DNA from: an uncultured Porphyromonadaceae bacterium
Lineage (GTDB): Bacteria > Bacteroidota > Bacteroidia > Bacteroidales > Muribaculaceae
Length of the DNA stretch: 45,270 nucleotides
Direction: 5' to 3'
NCBI GenBank assembly: GCA_902491515.1
Contig: CABUIC010000021.1
Location: forward strand, 1-45,270
In this document: piece after piece, positions 34,038 to 42,382 of the stretch
Layout of the letters: each line of letters opens with the position of its first letter
Numbering within the stretch: the first letter of the stretch is position 1
Notes under the pieces: generated by a model
Databases searched by the model: none
Seen by the model: the letters and a program-made list of their open reading frames with translations, nothing else
What the model was told of the DNA's origin: nothing
Made by a program: the position numbers and the translations under genes

Positions 34038-35531
34038 TTAACAGTATTTCGAGAAGTCGGCGTTGCGCATGTCGCCGGATTCGTTGAAGGAGTTGTGGAA
34101 CTCGAATGCGGCTTTCAGGGTGCAGGGAGTCTGGCCGCCCTTGCCAAGCTTAAGATAGTCCCAGAGAAGCTCGCGGTACATGGGATGCGCGCATTTCTCG
34201 ATGATGAGCTTCGCGCGTTCCTCGGGGTCCTTGTGGCGCAGGTCGGCGACGCCCTGGTCGGTGACGAGGATGTCGACGGAGTGCTCGGAGTGGTCGGGGT
34301 GTGCCACCATGGGGACGATGTTGGAAATCATGCCGCCTTTGGTAACGGAGGGGCAGCTGAAAATCGAGAGGTAGGCGTTGCGGGTGAAGTCGCCGGAACC
34401 ACCGATGCCGTTCATCATGCGGGTGCCGAGAACGTGGGTGGAGTTCACGGAGCCGAAAATGTCGGCTTCGAGGGCCGTGTTCATGGCGATGACGCCAATG
34501 CGGCGGATAACCTCGGGATTGTTGGAGATCTCAGCGGGGCGCATGAGAATCTTGTCGTGGAAGAAATCAATGTCAGCGAAGAGCTTGCGCTCGGTGTCGT
34601 CGGAGAATGTCATTGAGCAGGTCGAGGCGAATGTGCACTTGCCTTTCTTCATGAGCTCGAGCACGGCGTCCTGAATCACTTCAGTGTACATCATGAAGTT
34701 GGGCAGCTCCTTGCTCTCTCCGAGGTCGTAGAGGACGGCGTTGGCCACATTGCCCACCCCGCTCTGGAGGGGAAGGAATTCCTTGGGGAGGCGTCCGGCC
34801 ATGTATTCGCCGACGAGGAAGCTGACGACGTTCGAGCCAATCTGCTGGCTTACCTCGTCGACAGCGGAGAAGGGCTTCACGCCGTCGAGCATATTATTGC
34901 GGACCACACCTACAACCTTGGCGGGGTCAATCTTCAGGACTGGCGAGCCGATACGGTCGTTAGCGGCATAGATGGGAATCTCGCGCCGGCGGGGGGGATC
35001 CTGAAGGAGGACAATGTCGTGCATGCCGAGGAGGCTGTGGGGAAGGGCCTCGTTGAGTTCGATGAAAATCTTGTCGGCGAGCATGGCGTAAGTGGGTACG
35101 TTGCCGATGCCCGTTCCGAGAATCACTTCGCCTGAAGGTGTGATGTCTGCAGCCTCGATAATGGCATAGTCAATCTTGCCATAGAAACCGTAACGGACTT
35201 CCTGGGCCATTTCGGAGAGGTGCCGGTCGAAATAATGGACGTCGTGGCAGTTGATGCGCTTGCGAAGGTCGGGAACGTTCTGATAGGGCGCACGCATATT
35301 GATAGCGTTGGCACGGGAAAGGGCTCCGTCGACATGGTCGCTTGTGGATGCGCCGGAGAATACATTTACCTTGAAGGGGCGTCCTGCCTCATGTTCGCGG
35401 ACAGCCTTTTCGGCAAGAGCGTCTGTGATAACTTTTGGCGTGCCGGGGGCCGTGAAGCCGGAGAGTCCCAGGGTATCGCCGTCTTTTATCATTTCAGCGG
35501 CTTCCTGAGCCGTAATGTAGTTGAATGCCAT
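34038..35531 (-). CDS. Acetyl-CoA hydrolase/transferase-family CoA transferase (succinate/acetate type)
   Basis: A 497-residue class I CoA transferase that moves CoA between carboxylic acids such as succinate, acetate or propionate in fermentation. The N-terminus has GDTLGLSGFTAPGTPKV. The catalytic glutamate is most likely E284 in MMYTEVIQD, corresponding to the active-site Glu of AarC-type enzymes. GIGGSGDFTRNAYLS is the glycine-rich CoA-site loop. Length is normal. It is expressed leftwards and ends at a strong terminator. It may be co-transcribed with the small membrane protein gene 50 bases upstream. The exact acyl substrate is not determined. Confidence 0.92.
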   Translation of the reverse strand: MAFNYITAQEAAEMIKDGDTLGLSGFTAPGTPKVITDALAEKAVREHEAGRPFKVNVFSGASTSDHVDGALSRANAINMRAPYQNVPDLRKRINCHDVHYFDRHLSEMAQEVRYGFYGKIDYAIIEAADITPSGEVILGTGIGNVPTYAMLADKIFIELNEALPHSLLGMHDIVLLQDPPRRREIPIYAANDRIGSPVLKIDPAKVVGVVRNNMLDGVKPFSAVDEVSQQIGSNVVSFLVGEYMAGRLPKEFLPLQSGVGNVANAVLYDLGESKELPNFMMYTEVIQDAVLELMKKGKCTFASTCSMTFSDDTERKLFADIDFFHDKILMRPAEISNNPEVIRRIGVIAMNTALEADIFGSVNSTHVLGTRMMNGIGGSGDFTRNAYLSIFSCPSVTKGGMISNIVPMVAHPDHSEHSVDILVTDQGVADLRHKDPEERAKLIIEKCAHPMYRELLWDYLKLGKGGQTPCTLKAAFEFHNSFNESGDMRNADFSKYC

Positions 35532-35581
35532 GATATGAGCTTAGGTATTGATTGGTGAGGATGATTTTATATGGTCGGATG

Positions 35582-35989
35582 TCAGTCCATAAACTTCGGG
35601 CGAAGGATTTCGGCCCAGATTACTCCTTTCCGGATGTCGTCGGGTCGGGAGCCGAGGATTTCGGACGCGGCGGAGGGAGGGGTGTCGATAGCGGGAAGGG
35701 CCGCGGTGTCAAGGTCGGCTGTTACCCTGAGACCTTCCTCGCCGGAGATGAAGGGAGAGACGGAAGGCTCGACGGCAAGCGGCGCGGGTGCCTGACGGCG
35801 AGGGGCCGAGGCGGCACGGGAGGGCCGGGCGCCCCCGGTGTGGGCGGCTCCGCGGCCCTGACGGGCAAGGGCTTTCTTCTTTCTCTGCTCCCTGATGTAG
35901 TTAATCGTCGGAGTGACTACAAGTCCCCAGACGGTTGCGAGCGCGACGATGATACCGCCAATGTTGTCTATTAAATCGCCGAAATCCAC
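35582..35989 (-). CDS. Small single-span membrane protein with conserved C-terminal motif
   Basis: A 135-residue protein from GTG 35989. A hydrophobic span at about residues 10-30 (GGIIVALATVWGLVVTP) is followed by a basic stretch (REQRKKKALARQ), a Pro/Ala-rich low-complexity segment, and the C-terminus DDIRKGVIWAEILRPKFMD. Short C-termini of the pattern (R)(K/R)xxIxSEIL-x-(R/P)-K are, to my knowledge, common on small Bacteroidales proteins of unknown role. The frame is open further upstream, but that part overlaps miaB; a -7 box at 36017-36010 supports GTG 35989. It is divergent from miaB. Confidence 0.68.
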   Translation of the reverse strand: MDFGDLIDNIGGIIVALATVWGLVVTPTINYIREQRKKKALARQGRGAAHTGGARPSRAASAPRRQAPAPLAVEPSVSPFISGEEGLRVTADLDTAALPAIDTPPSAASEILGSRPDDIRKGVIWAEILRPKFMD

Positions 35990-35997
35990 TATTTTTT

Positions 35998-36019
35998 TGT
36001 AATTTTGCACAAAATTACA
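35998..36019. promoter_or_regulatory. 22-bp palindrome made of two divergent -7 boxes
   Basis: TGTAATTTTG-CA-CAAAATTACA is a perfect inverted repeat. It contains TAATTTTG (TAnnTTTG) at 36000-36007 on + and at 36017-36010 on -. It would fire miaB rightwards and the small membrane protein gene leftwards from one site. Confidence 0.6.
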
Positions 36020-36057
36020 GATTATTGTGCAAAGACACAAATTTTTATACTCAGGAA

Positions 36058-37407
36058 ATGACTGAAAACCCGAAAAAAATCCATATAGAGACCTACGGCT
36101 GCCAGATGAACGCGGCAGACTCGGAGGTAGTGGCGTCGATAGCGCAAATGGCAGGCTATGAACTGACTCCGGAGCCGGAGGAGGCGCAGACGGTGCTTCT
36201 GAACACGTGCTCAATCCGCGACAACGCGGAACAGAAAATCGTCGCGCGGCTTCAGGCACTGAACGCCCTCCGGCGCCGGAAGGGTTCGCGGCTGAAGTAT
36301 ATCGGCGTAATCGGCTGCATGGCCGAGCGTGTCAAGGACGAGCTCACGCGGCTCCACGGAGTCGACATCGTGGCAGGTCCCGACTCTTACCTTGACCTTC
36401 CGGCACTTCTTGCCTCGGCTGAAGCGGGCCATCCGGCTGTGAACGTGGAGCTGAGCACGACCGAGACATACCGGGACATCGTTCCGGCGCGGATTCCGGG
36501 GCAGAATGTGTCGGGGTGGATCAGCATCATGCGCGGATGCAACAATTTCTGCTCGTACTGCATCGTGCCTTACACCCGCGGCCGCGAGCGGTCGCGTCCT
36601 GTCGACAGCATTCTGCGGGAGCTTGCGGACCTTCAGGCGCACGGCTTCTCGGAGGTGACTCTGCTGGGACAAAACGTGAACAGCTACAATTATACCGACG
36701 AGGCCACAGGGCATACGACGGACTTTCCGCAGCTGCTCGCGGCGGTTGCCGAGGCTGCACCGGGGATGCGCGTGCGCTTCACCACCTCGCACCCCAAGGA
36801 CATGAGCGACGAGACGATAGAGGTCATCGCCACGCACCCGAACATCTGCCGCTGGATTCATCTGCCGGTTCAGAGCGGGTCGACGAAAGTGCTGAAGGAC
36901 ATGAACCGCAAATACACGCGGGAATGGTACCTCGAGCGCATCGCGGCCATCCGGCGCCGGATTCCCGACTGCGGCATCACGACGGACCTCTTCACGGGTT
37001 TCCACGACGAGACGGAGGAGGATTTTCAGGAGACGCTGAGCCTTATGGAGGAAGTGGGCTTCGACTCGGCCTTCATGTTCAAGTACTCGGAGCGTCCGGG
37101 AACCCTGGCGTCGCGGACTATGCCCGACAATGTGCCGGAAGAGGTCAAAATCGAGCGTCTCAACAGGATGATAGCCCTTCAGAACAGGCTTTCTCTGGAA
37201 TCGAACCGGCGCGACACGGGAAAGGTGTTCGAGGTGCTTGTGGAGGGCGTCGCAAAGAAGAGCAAGGAGCAGATGGTGGGGCGCACGTCGCAGAACAAGA
37301 CGGCGGTCTTCCCGCGCCGCGACGGCGTGCGCGTCGGGCAGACTGTGCGTGTGAGGGTGAAGAGCGTGACATCGGCCACACTCCTGTGCGAACTGTGCGA
37401 GGACTGA
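36058..37407 (+). CDS. miaB: tRNA-2-methylthio-N6-dimethylallyladenosine synthase
   Basis: A 449-residue radical-SAM methylthiotransferase that modifies A37 of tRNAs reading UNN codons. The N-terminal UPF0004 domain carries three cluster cysteines (TYGCQMN, LNTCSIRDNA, VIGCMAER). The radical-SAM motif is CNNFCSYC with IVPYTRGRERSR after it, and a C-terminal TRAM domain follows. QNVNSYNY and QYRM-free spacing are typical of MiaB, not MtaB or RimO. ATG 36058 is used; the frame is open to TTG 36025. The helicase gene begins 1 base after its stop. Confidence 0.95.
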   Translation: MTENPKKIHIETYGCQMNAADSEVVASIAQMAGYELTPEPEEAQTVLLNTCSIRDNAEQKIVARLQALNALRRRKGSRLKYIGVIGCMAERVKDELTRLHGVDIVAGPDSYLDLPALLASAEAGHPAVNVELSTTETYRDIVPARIPGQNVSGWISIMRGCNNFCSYCIVPYTRGRERSRPVDSILRELADLQAHGFSEVTLLGQNVNSYNYTDEATGHTTDFPQLLAAVAEAAPGMRVRFTTSHPKDMSDETIEVIATHPNICRWIHLPVQSGSTKVLKDMNRKYTREWYLERIAAIRRRIPDCGITTDLFTGFHDETEEDFQETLSLMEEVGFDSAFMFKYSERPGTLASRTMPDNVPEEVKIERLNRMIALQNRLSLESNRRDTGKVFEVLVEGVAKKSKEQMVGRTSQNKTAVFPRRDGVRVGQTVRVRVKSVTSATLLCELCED

Positions 37408-37408
37408 G

Positions 37409-39325
37409 ATGACCGCAGGACAGGCCAACACCGAGAGACTGCGGCGTCTTCTGCGGCAGGAATACGAGGAGGAGAAAAACACATTCTACCGCCTGACCGA
37501 CAGCGCCGGGGTCTCACGGCTCACGGAGCGGGGACGGGCATGGTTTCCCCTCGAAATCGGACACTGTTATTATAACTCGCTTAACCGCAAGACGCTGGAA
37601 ATCTGCCGCAGGACTGAGAGCGAGGAGGAGCCGGAGCATGAATTCGAATACGGCCGCCCCGTGGAGTTCTTCACCGTGAGCGGCGACGCCGGCGCGGCTC
37701 CGCGACATCTTTTCGCCGGGACGGTGAGCTACGTCGACGGCGACAGGATGGTCGTGACAATCCCCGACGGGGCGTCTCCCGAGGAACTGAGAGGAGCGGG
37801 CGTGCTCGCGGGGGTGATGCTGTCCTTCGACGAGACATCCTACCGCGCGATGTTCGACGCCCTCGACCGTCTGGCGCAAGGAAAGGGACGGATGAGCGAG
37901 CTGAACGAGCTGTTTTCGACACCGTCGCTGAAGTTCGCGGAACTGACGGGAACACCGCTCGGCTTCGCCTATCTCAACAAATCGCAGGAAGAAGCCGTAA
38001 ACAAGGTTCTCCGGGCAAAGGATGTGGCGATAGTCCACGGACCGCCCGGAACCGGGAAAACGACAACGCTCGTGGAGGCGATATACGAGACTCTTAGGCG
38101 AGAGAGTCAGGTTCTGGTGTGCGCGCAGAGCAACATGGCCGTGGACTGGATATCGGAAAAGCTCATGGACCGCGGCATCAATGTCCTGCGGATAGGAAAT
38201 CCGTCGCGCGTGAACGACAAGATGCTTTCGTTCACCTACGAGCACCGCTTCGAGAGCCATCCGGACTACCCCCAGCTGTGGAGCATCCGTAAGGCACTGC
38301 GGGAGCTGCGCTCGAGCAGGCGCCGCTCCGAGCAATGGCACCAGAGAACGGAGCACCTTAAAAACAGGGCTCAGGAGCTCGAAATCCGCATCAACGCGGA
38401 GATATTCGCCTCGGTGAACGTGATAGCCTCGACACTCGTAGGGTCTGCGTCGACGATTCTTGAGGGGATGAAGTTCTCGACGGTGTTCATCGACGAGGCG
38501 GCGCAGGCGCTCGAGCCGGCGTGCTGGATACCGATGCGCCGTGCGGGGAGGATGATACTCGCGGGCGACCACTGCCAGCTGCCTCCTACGGTAAAGAGCT
38601 TCGAGGCCATGAAGGGCGGACTCGGACGCTCGCTGATGGAGCGGATAGCCTCGGAGCATCCGGAGTGCGTGACCCTGCTCTCGACGCAATACCGCATGCA
38701 CCGCGACATAATGCGTTTCTCGGCGGACTATTTCTACCATGGCGGCCTGCGGGCGGCGCCAGAGGTGGAATACAGGGGGATACTGGACTACGACATACCC
38801 GTGGAATGGATAGATACTTCGACCGCCGGGAACGATACAGCGGACGAGCCCGAGGACACGGAACTGCGGTTCCGGGAGGCACTCGCCGGCGAGAGCTTCG
38901 GACGCATCAACAAGGCAGAGGCGCGCCTGACGCTCGACACTCTCCGGAATTATTTCGAGCGCATCGGGGCTCAGCGTATCCTTGAGGAGCGCATCGACGT
39001 GGGCGTCATCTCGCCCTACCGCGCCCAGGTTCGCTATCTTCGTCAGCTTCTGAGACGCGAGGCCTGGGCCAAGCCGTTCCGCGGACTGGTTTCGGTCAAC
39101 ACGGTCGACGGATTCCAGGGTCAGGAGCGCGACGTGATACTCATATCGCTTGTCCGCAACAACGCCGAAAGGCAGATAGGCTTCCTCCGGGACCTCCGGC
39201 GGATGAATGTGGCCATGACGCGCGCAAAGATGAAACTCATCATCATCGGCGACTCGCCGACGCTCACGAGCGCCCACCCCTTCTACCGGAAGCTGTACGA
39301 ATATGTCGAAAAACTGTCGGAATGA
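37409..39325 (+). CDS. UPF1/IGHMBP2-like superfamily 1 DNA/RNA helicase
   Basis: A 638-residue AAA-type helicase. After an N-terminal beta-rich domain, Walker A GPPGTGKTTTLVEAI lies at about 211-225, Walker B DEAAQALEP at about 361, then GDHCQLPPTV, QYRMH, VNTVDGFQGQERDVI and NVAMTRAKMKLIIIG, which are motifs III to VI of the UPF1-like SF1B group. The substrate in bacteria is not established. It is co-transcribed with miaB, starting 1 base after it. A weak TGTC/GACA hairpin and T-run follow the stop. Confidence 0.9.
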   Translation: MTAGQANTERLRRLLRQEYEEEKNTFYRLTDSAGVSRLTERGRAWFPLEIGHCYYNSLNRKTLEICRRTESEEEPEHEFEYGRPVEFFTVSGDAGAAPRHLFAGTVSYVDGDRMVVTIPDGASPEELRGAGVLAGVMLSFDETSYRAMFDALDRLAQGKGRMSELNELFSTPSLKFAELTGTPLGFAYLNKSQEEAVNKVLRAKDVAIVHGPPGTGKTTTLVEAIYETLRRESQVLVCAQSNMAVDWISEKLMDRGINVLRIGNPSRVNDKMLSFTYEHRFESHPDYPQLWSIRKALRELRSSRRRSEQWHQRTEHLKNRAQELEIRINAEIFASVNVIASTLVGSASTILEGMKFSTVFIDEAAQALEPACWIPMRRAGRMILAGDHCQLPPTVKSFEAMKGGLGRSLMERIASEHPECVTLLSTQYRMHRDIMRFSADYFYHGGLRAAPEVEYRGILDYDIPVEWIDTSTAGNDTADEPEDTELRFREALAGESFGRINKAEARLTLDTLRNYFERIGAQRILEERIDVGVISPYRAQVRYLRQLLRREAWAKPFRGLVSVNTVDGFQGQERDVILISLVRNNAERQIGFLRDLRRMNVAMTRAKMKLIIIGDSPTLTSAHPFYRKLYEYVEKLSE

Positions 39326-39367
39326 CATTTTTTTGTTTTTTTAAGGACTCAGCGTCGGAATATTTAT

Positions 39368-39375
39368 TAACCTTG
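39368..39375 (+). promoter_or_regulatory. Possible -7 box of the GH13 gene
   Basis: TAACCTTG differs from TAnnTTTG by one base and lies 60 bp before ATG 39435. A second weak TACCTTG lies at 39385. Neither has a clear -33 element, so the promoter is uncertain. Confidence 0.28.
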
Positions 39376-39434
39376 CTCGTTAAATACCTTGAATTGACAA
39401 TACACTAAATTTCAAACCTCAAATCCACACGCGT

Positions 39435-42230
39435 ATGAACAGATTTTTCGCCACATTGGCGGCGTCGGCTCTGGTGTGCATGGGCGCAAGCGCCCAGCTT
39501 GTGACCACCACTCCGGCCATCGTGCAGGAAGACAGCCCCAACGTAGTCATCACCTACCACGCAGACTCGCCTCAAGGCAACAAGGGCCTCATCAACCTCG
39601 CTCCAGGCATCCCGGTGTACGTCCATATCGGCGCCATCACGAACCTGAGCAAGGACAACAGCGACTGGCGCTACACCTTCGCGGAGTGGCCGAAGTCCGA
39701 CGGCTCGAACGCCCAGGCGGCCAACACACCGAAGAACACGCTGACCTACGTATCCGCGAACACATACCGGCTCGACATGGGCGACCTCCGCACCTATTTC
39801 GGCATCACGGACAGCAACGAGCACATCAAGAAAATCGCGATGGTATTCCGCAACGCTGACGGTTCGAAAGAAGGCAAGACGAGCACCAACGGCGACATAT
39901 TCGTGGACGTACTCGCAGCCGGCTTCGACATCTCCTTCGAAAGCGACGCGGCCTCGACGCTTCTCACGAAAGCCACGACAATCAAGTTCACACTCAACGC
40001 CACGGCCGCTGCGAACCTGAAAATGACCGTCAACGGGACGCCCTTCGCCTCGCAGAACAACAGCACGACCCTCACGGGCAGCTACACCTTCAACCAGAAG
40101 GGCAGCTATACCGTCAAGGGCATCGCAGAACATCAGGGCAAGACCTACGAGCAGAGCATCAATGTGGCATTCCCGGGCGAGTCAGTCGCCGGCAACTATC
40201 CCGGCGGCGTGCCCAAGATGGGAGCGGTGAAGAATCCGGACGGAAGCGTCACCTTCTGCCTCGCGGCCCCGGGGAAATCGTCAGTGATACTGGTGCCCTC
40301 TTGGGACAGCTACCAGATTCTCGACAAGAACATCATGAAGTACCAGGACTATCAGGGCAACCGCTACTTCTGGACGACGGTGAGCGGCCTCAAGAACGAC
40401 GAATGGTACCCGTACTATTATATAGTCGACTCAACGTACAAGGTAGGCGACCCCTACGCCGAACTCGTACTTGACCCCTACAGCGACAAGTGGCTCGACC
40501 CGAAAGTCTGGCCCGACATGCCTCAGTATCCCTACGATCTTTTCAACGACACGATGCTCGCCGTCTACCGCGGGGACCTCAACTCGACCTACAAGTTCTC
40601 GAACTTCACGATTCCCGACCACAAGAGCCTCGTAATCTACGAAATGCTCTTCCGCGACTTCACCGGCACCGTGGGCGAGGCCAACGCCAACGGCACCGTC
40701 CGTCAGGCCATAGCCAAAATCCCGTACATCAAGGGCCTGGGCTTCAATGCCGTGGAGCTGATGCCCATCATGGAATTCAACGGAAACAACTCCTGGGGCT
40801 ACAACACCAACTTCTACTTCGCCCCTGACAAGGCCTACGGCTCGCCCAAGGACTACCGCGACTTCATCGAGGAGTGCCACAAACAGGGCATAGCCGTGAT
40901 TCTCGACATCGTGTTCAACCAGAGCGACGGCCTGCATCCCTGGTATCAGATGTACCCCATCGCGTCCAACCCCTTCTACAACAAGAACGCGCCGCACGCC
41001 TACAGCGTACTCAACGACTGGAACCAGGGGAACGCGCTCGTCCAGCAGCAATGGACCGACTGCCTGGTGCACTGGATGAAGAACTACAACGTCGACGGCT
41101 TCCGCTTCGACCTCGTGAAGGGTCTGGGCGACAATGACTCCTACTCCCGCGGCACCGATTCGTATAACGCGTCGCGCATCTCCCGCATGAAACGACTCCA
41201 CGGAGTGATCAAGAGCGTCAAACCCGACGGCATCCACATCAACGAGAACCTCGCCGGCGACCAGGAGGAAATCGAGATGGGCAACGACGGCGAGCTGCAG
41301 TGGGCCAACATCAACAACAACTCCTGCCAGTTCACCATGGGCTTCGCGGAAGACAACGGAGGCCCCAAGACCACTGCCTTCCTCTCCACGCTTCAGGGCG
41401 GACGCCCCTGGGGCTCGACGGTAAGCTATGCCGAGAGCCATGACGAGGAGCGTATGGCCTACAAGAACAACACCTGGGGCAACGGCGCCGTCAAGACCGA
41501 CAAGGCAGTGAGCTACAAGCGCCTCGGCTCTCTCGCTGCTCTGATGCTGATGACCCCCGGCCCGAAAATGGTATGGCAGTTCGGCGAACTCGGCGCCGAC
41601 CAGACCACCAAGAACGACGGCGGCAACAATACGGACCCGAAAATCGTAATCTGGGACTGGCTCAACGAGGAACATCCCGCCGAACTCGCCAACACCTACG
41701 CACGGATGATCGGCCTCCGCATGGCGAATCCCGAGCTCTTCAGGGAAAGCGCGACCTTCACGACATCCGGCCTCGGAGGCTCGATGACCTCGAACCGCGT
41801 GATGCGCCTCACCGCCGGGAACAAGGAAGTGATGTGCTTCATCAACCCGAACACAGGGGGCGCCAACAAGACCGTGGGCTACAGCTCGACCCTTCTTAAC
41901 GCCAACAACTGCCAGCTCATCGTTGCCTCTCCCGGCTTCGAGCCCAAGCTTAACGGCACTGGTACGAGCGTGAGCGTGAGCGTTCCGCCCCACTGCTTCG
42001 CTGTTTTCGCCACGAAGAGCGTATCGGGCATCGAGAACGTCGAGGCCGACATCACGGCTCCCGCCCTTGACATCCGCGGCGGCAAGGGGTGCATAATCAT
42101 CGACGGCGAATACGACAGCGCCGAGGTCTACAAGACCGACGGCAGCATGGTCGGCCGCCTCGACAATCTCGCACCCGGCCTCTACATTGTCCGCGTCGAC
42201 GGCAGAGCCGCCAAGGTGGCCGTCCGCTGA
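39435..42230 (+). CDS. GH13 alpha-amylase-family enzyme, secreted, with T9SS-like tail
   Basis: A 931-residue exported protein. The signal peptide is about residues 1-20 (no lipobox). Two N-terminal beta domains (20-250) are followed by a CBM48-like domain (about 255-365) and the GH13 barrel. The catalytic triad is intact: D559 in GFRFDLVKG, E604 in INENLAG and D670 in ESHDEERM. In region I the usual N-H is N495-Q496 (DIVFNQSDG), an uncommon change. A C-terminal beta domain and a sorting-type tail (SGIENVEA to YIVRVDGRAAKVAVR) end the protein. It probably cuts starch or glycogen at or beyond the cell surface, filling the role of SusG. A terminator follows 26 bases later. Confidence 0.9.
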   Translation: MNRFFATLAASALVCMGASAQLVTTTPAIVQEDSPNVVITYHADSPQGNKGLINLAPGIPVYVHIGAITNLSKDNSDWRYTFAEWPKSDGSNAQAANTPKNTLTYVSANTYRLDMGDLRTYFGITDSNEHIKKIAMVFRNADGSKEGKTSTNGDIFVDVLAAGFDISFESDAASTLLTKATTIKFTLNATAAANLKMTVNGTPFASQNNSTTLTGSYTFNQKGSYTVKGIAEHQGKTYEQSINVAFPGESVAGNYPGGVPKMGAVKNPDGSVTFCLAAPGKSSVILVPSWDSYQILDKNIMKYQDYQGNRYFWTTVSGLKNDEWYPYYYIVDSTYKVGDPYAELVLDPYSDKWLDPKVWPDMPQYPYDLFNDTMLAVYRGDLNSTYKFSNFTIPDHKSLVIYEMLFRDFTGTVGEANANGTVRQAIAKIPYIKGLGFNAVELMPIMEFNGNNSWGYNTNFYFAPDKAYGSPKDYRDFIEECHKQGIAVILDIVFNQSDGLHPWYQMYPIASNPFYNKNAPHAYSVLNDWNQGNALVQQQWTDCLVHWMKNYNVDGFRFDLVKGLGDNDSYSRGTDSYNASRISRMKRLHGVIKSVKPDGIHINENLAGDQEEIEMGNDGELQWANINNNSCQFTMGFAEDNGGPKTTAFLSTLQGGRPWGSTVSYAESHDEERMAYKNNTWGNGAVKTDKAVSYKRLGSLAALMLMTPGPKMVWQFGELGADQTTKNDGGNNTDPKIVIWDWLNEEHPAELANTYARMIGLRMANPELFRESATFTTSGLGGSMTSNRVMRLTAGNKEVMCFINPNTGGANKTVGYSSTLLNANNCQLIVASPGFEPKLNGTGTSVSVSVPPHCFAVFATKSVSGIENVEADITAPALDIRGGKGCIIIDGEYDSAEVYKTDGSMVGRLDNLAPGLYIVRVDGRAAKVAVR

Positions 42231-42255
42231 ACACCAAGCCTATCCCTCATGAAAT

Positions 42256-42285
42256 TCCCGCGCCTGAACCGGCGCGGGGATTTTT
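42256..42285 (+). terminator. Intrinsic terminator after the GH13 gene
   Basis: CCCGCGCC (42257-42264) and GGCGCGGG (42271-42278) pair perfectly around TGAACC, followed by GATTTTTC. It separates the GH13 gene from the GH77 gene, so the two have separate transcripts. Confidence 0.9.
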
Positions 42286-42328
42286 CATTAAAAAAACTTA
42301 AAGCGTCCTATATCCCGCGTTTTTGTGT

Positions 42329-42336
42329 TAACTTTA
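42329..42336 (+). promoter_or_regulatory. Possible -7 box of the GH77 gene
   Basis: TAACTTTA matches TAnnTTTG except for the last base and lies 47 bp before ATG 42383. Since a terminator precedes it at 42256-42285, the gene needs its own promoter, and this is the best candidate. Confidence 0.38.
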
Positions 42337-42382
42337 CCTCAAATTCAAAAAACAAACCTCTAATACCAGTTTCAAATCTCTT

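Noticed and set aside
39315..39340. Terminator after the helicase gene
   Set aside because: The stem (TGTC/GACA) is only four pairs and overlaps the stop codon; the T-run alone is not enough to call it.
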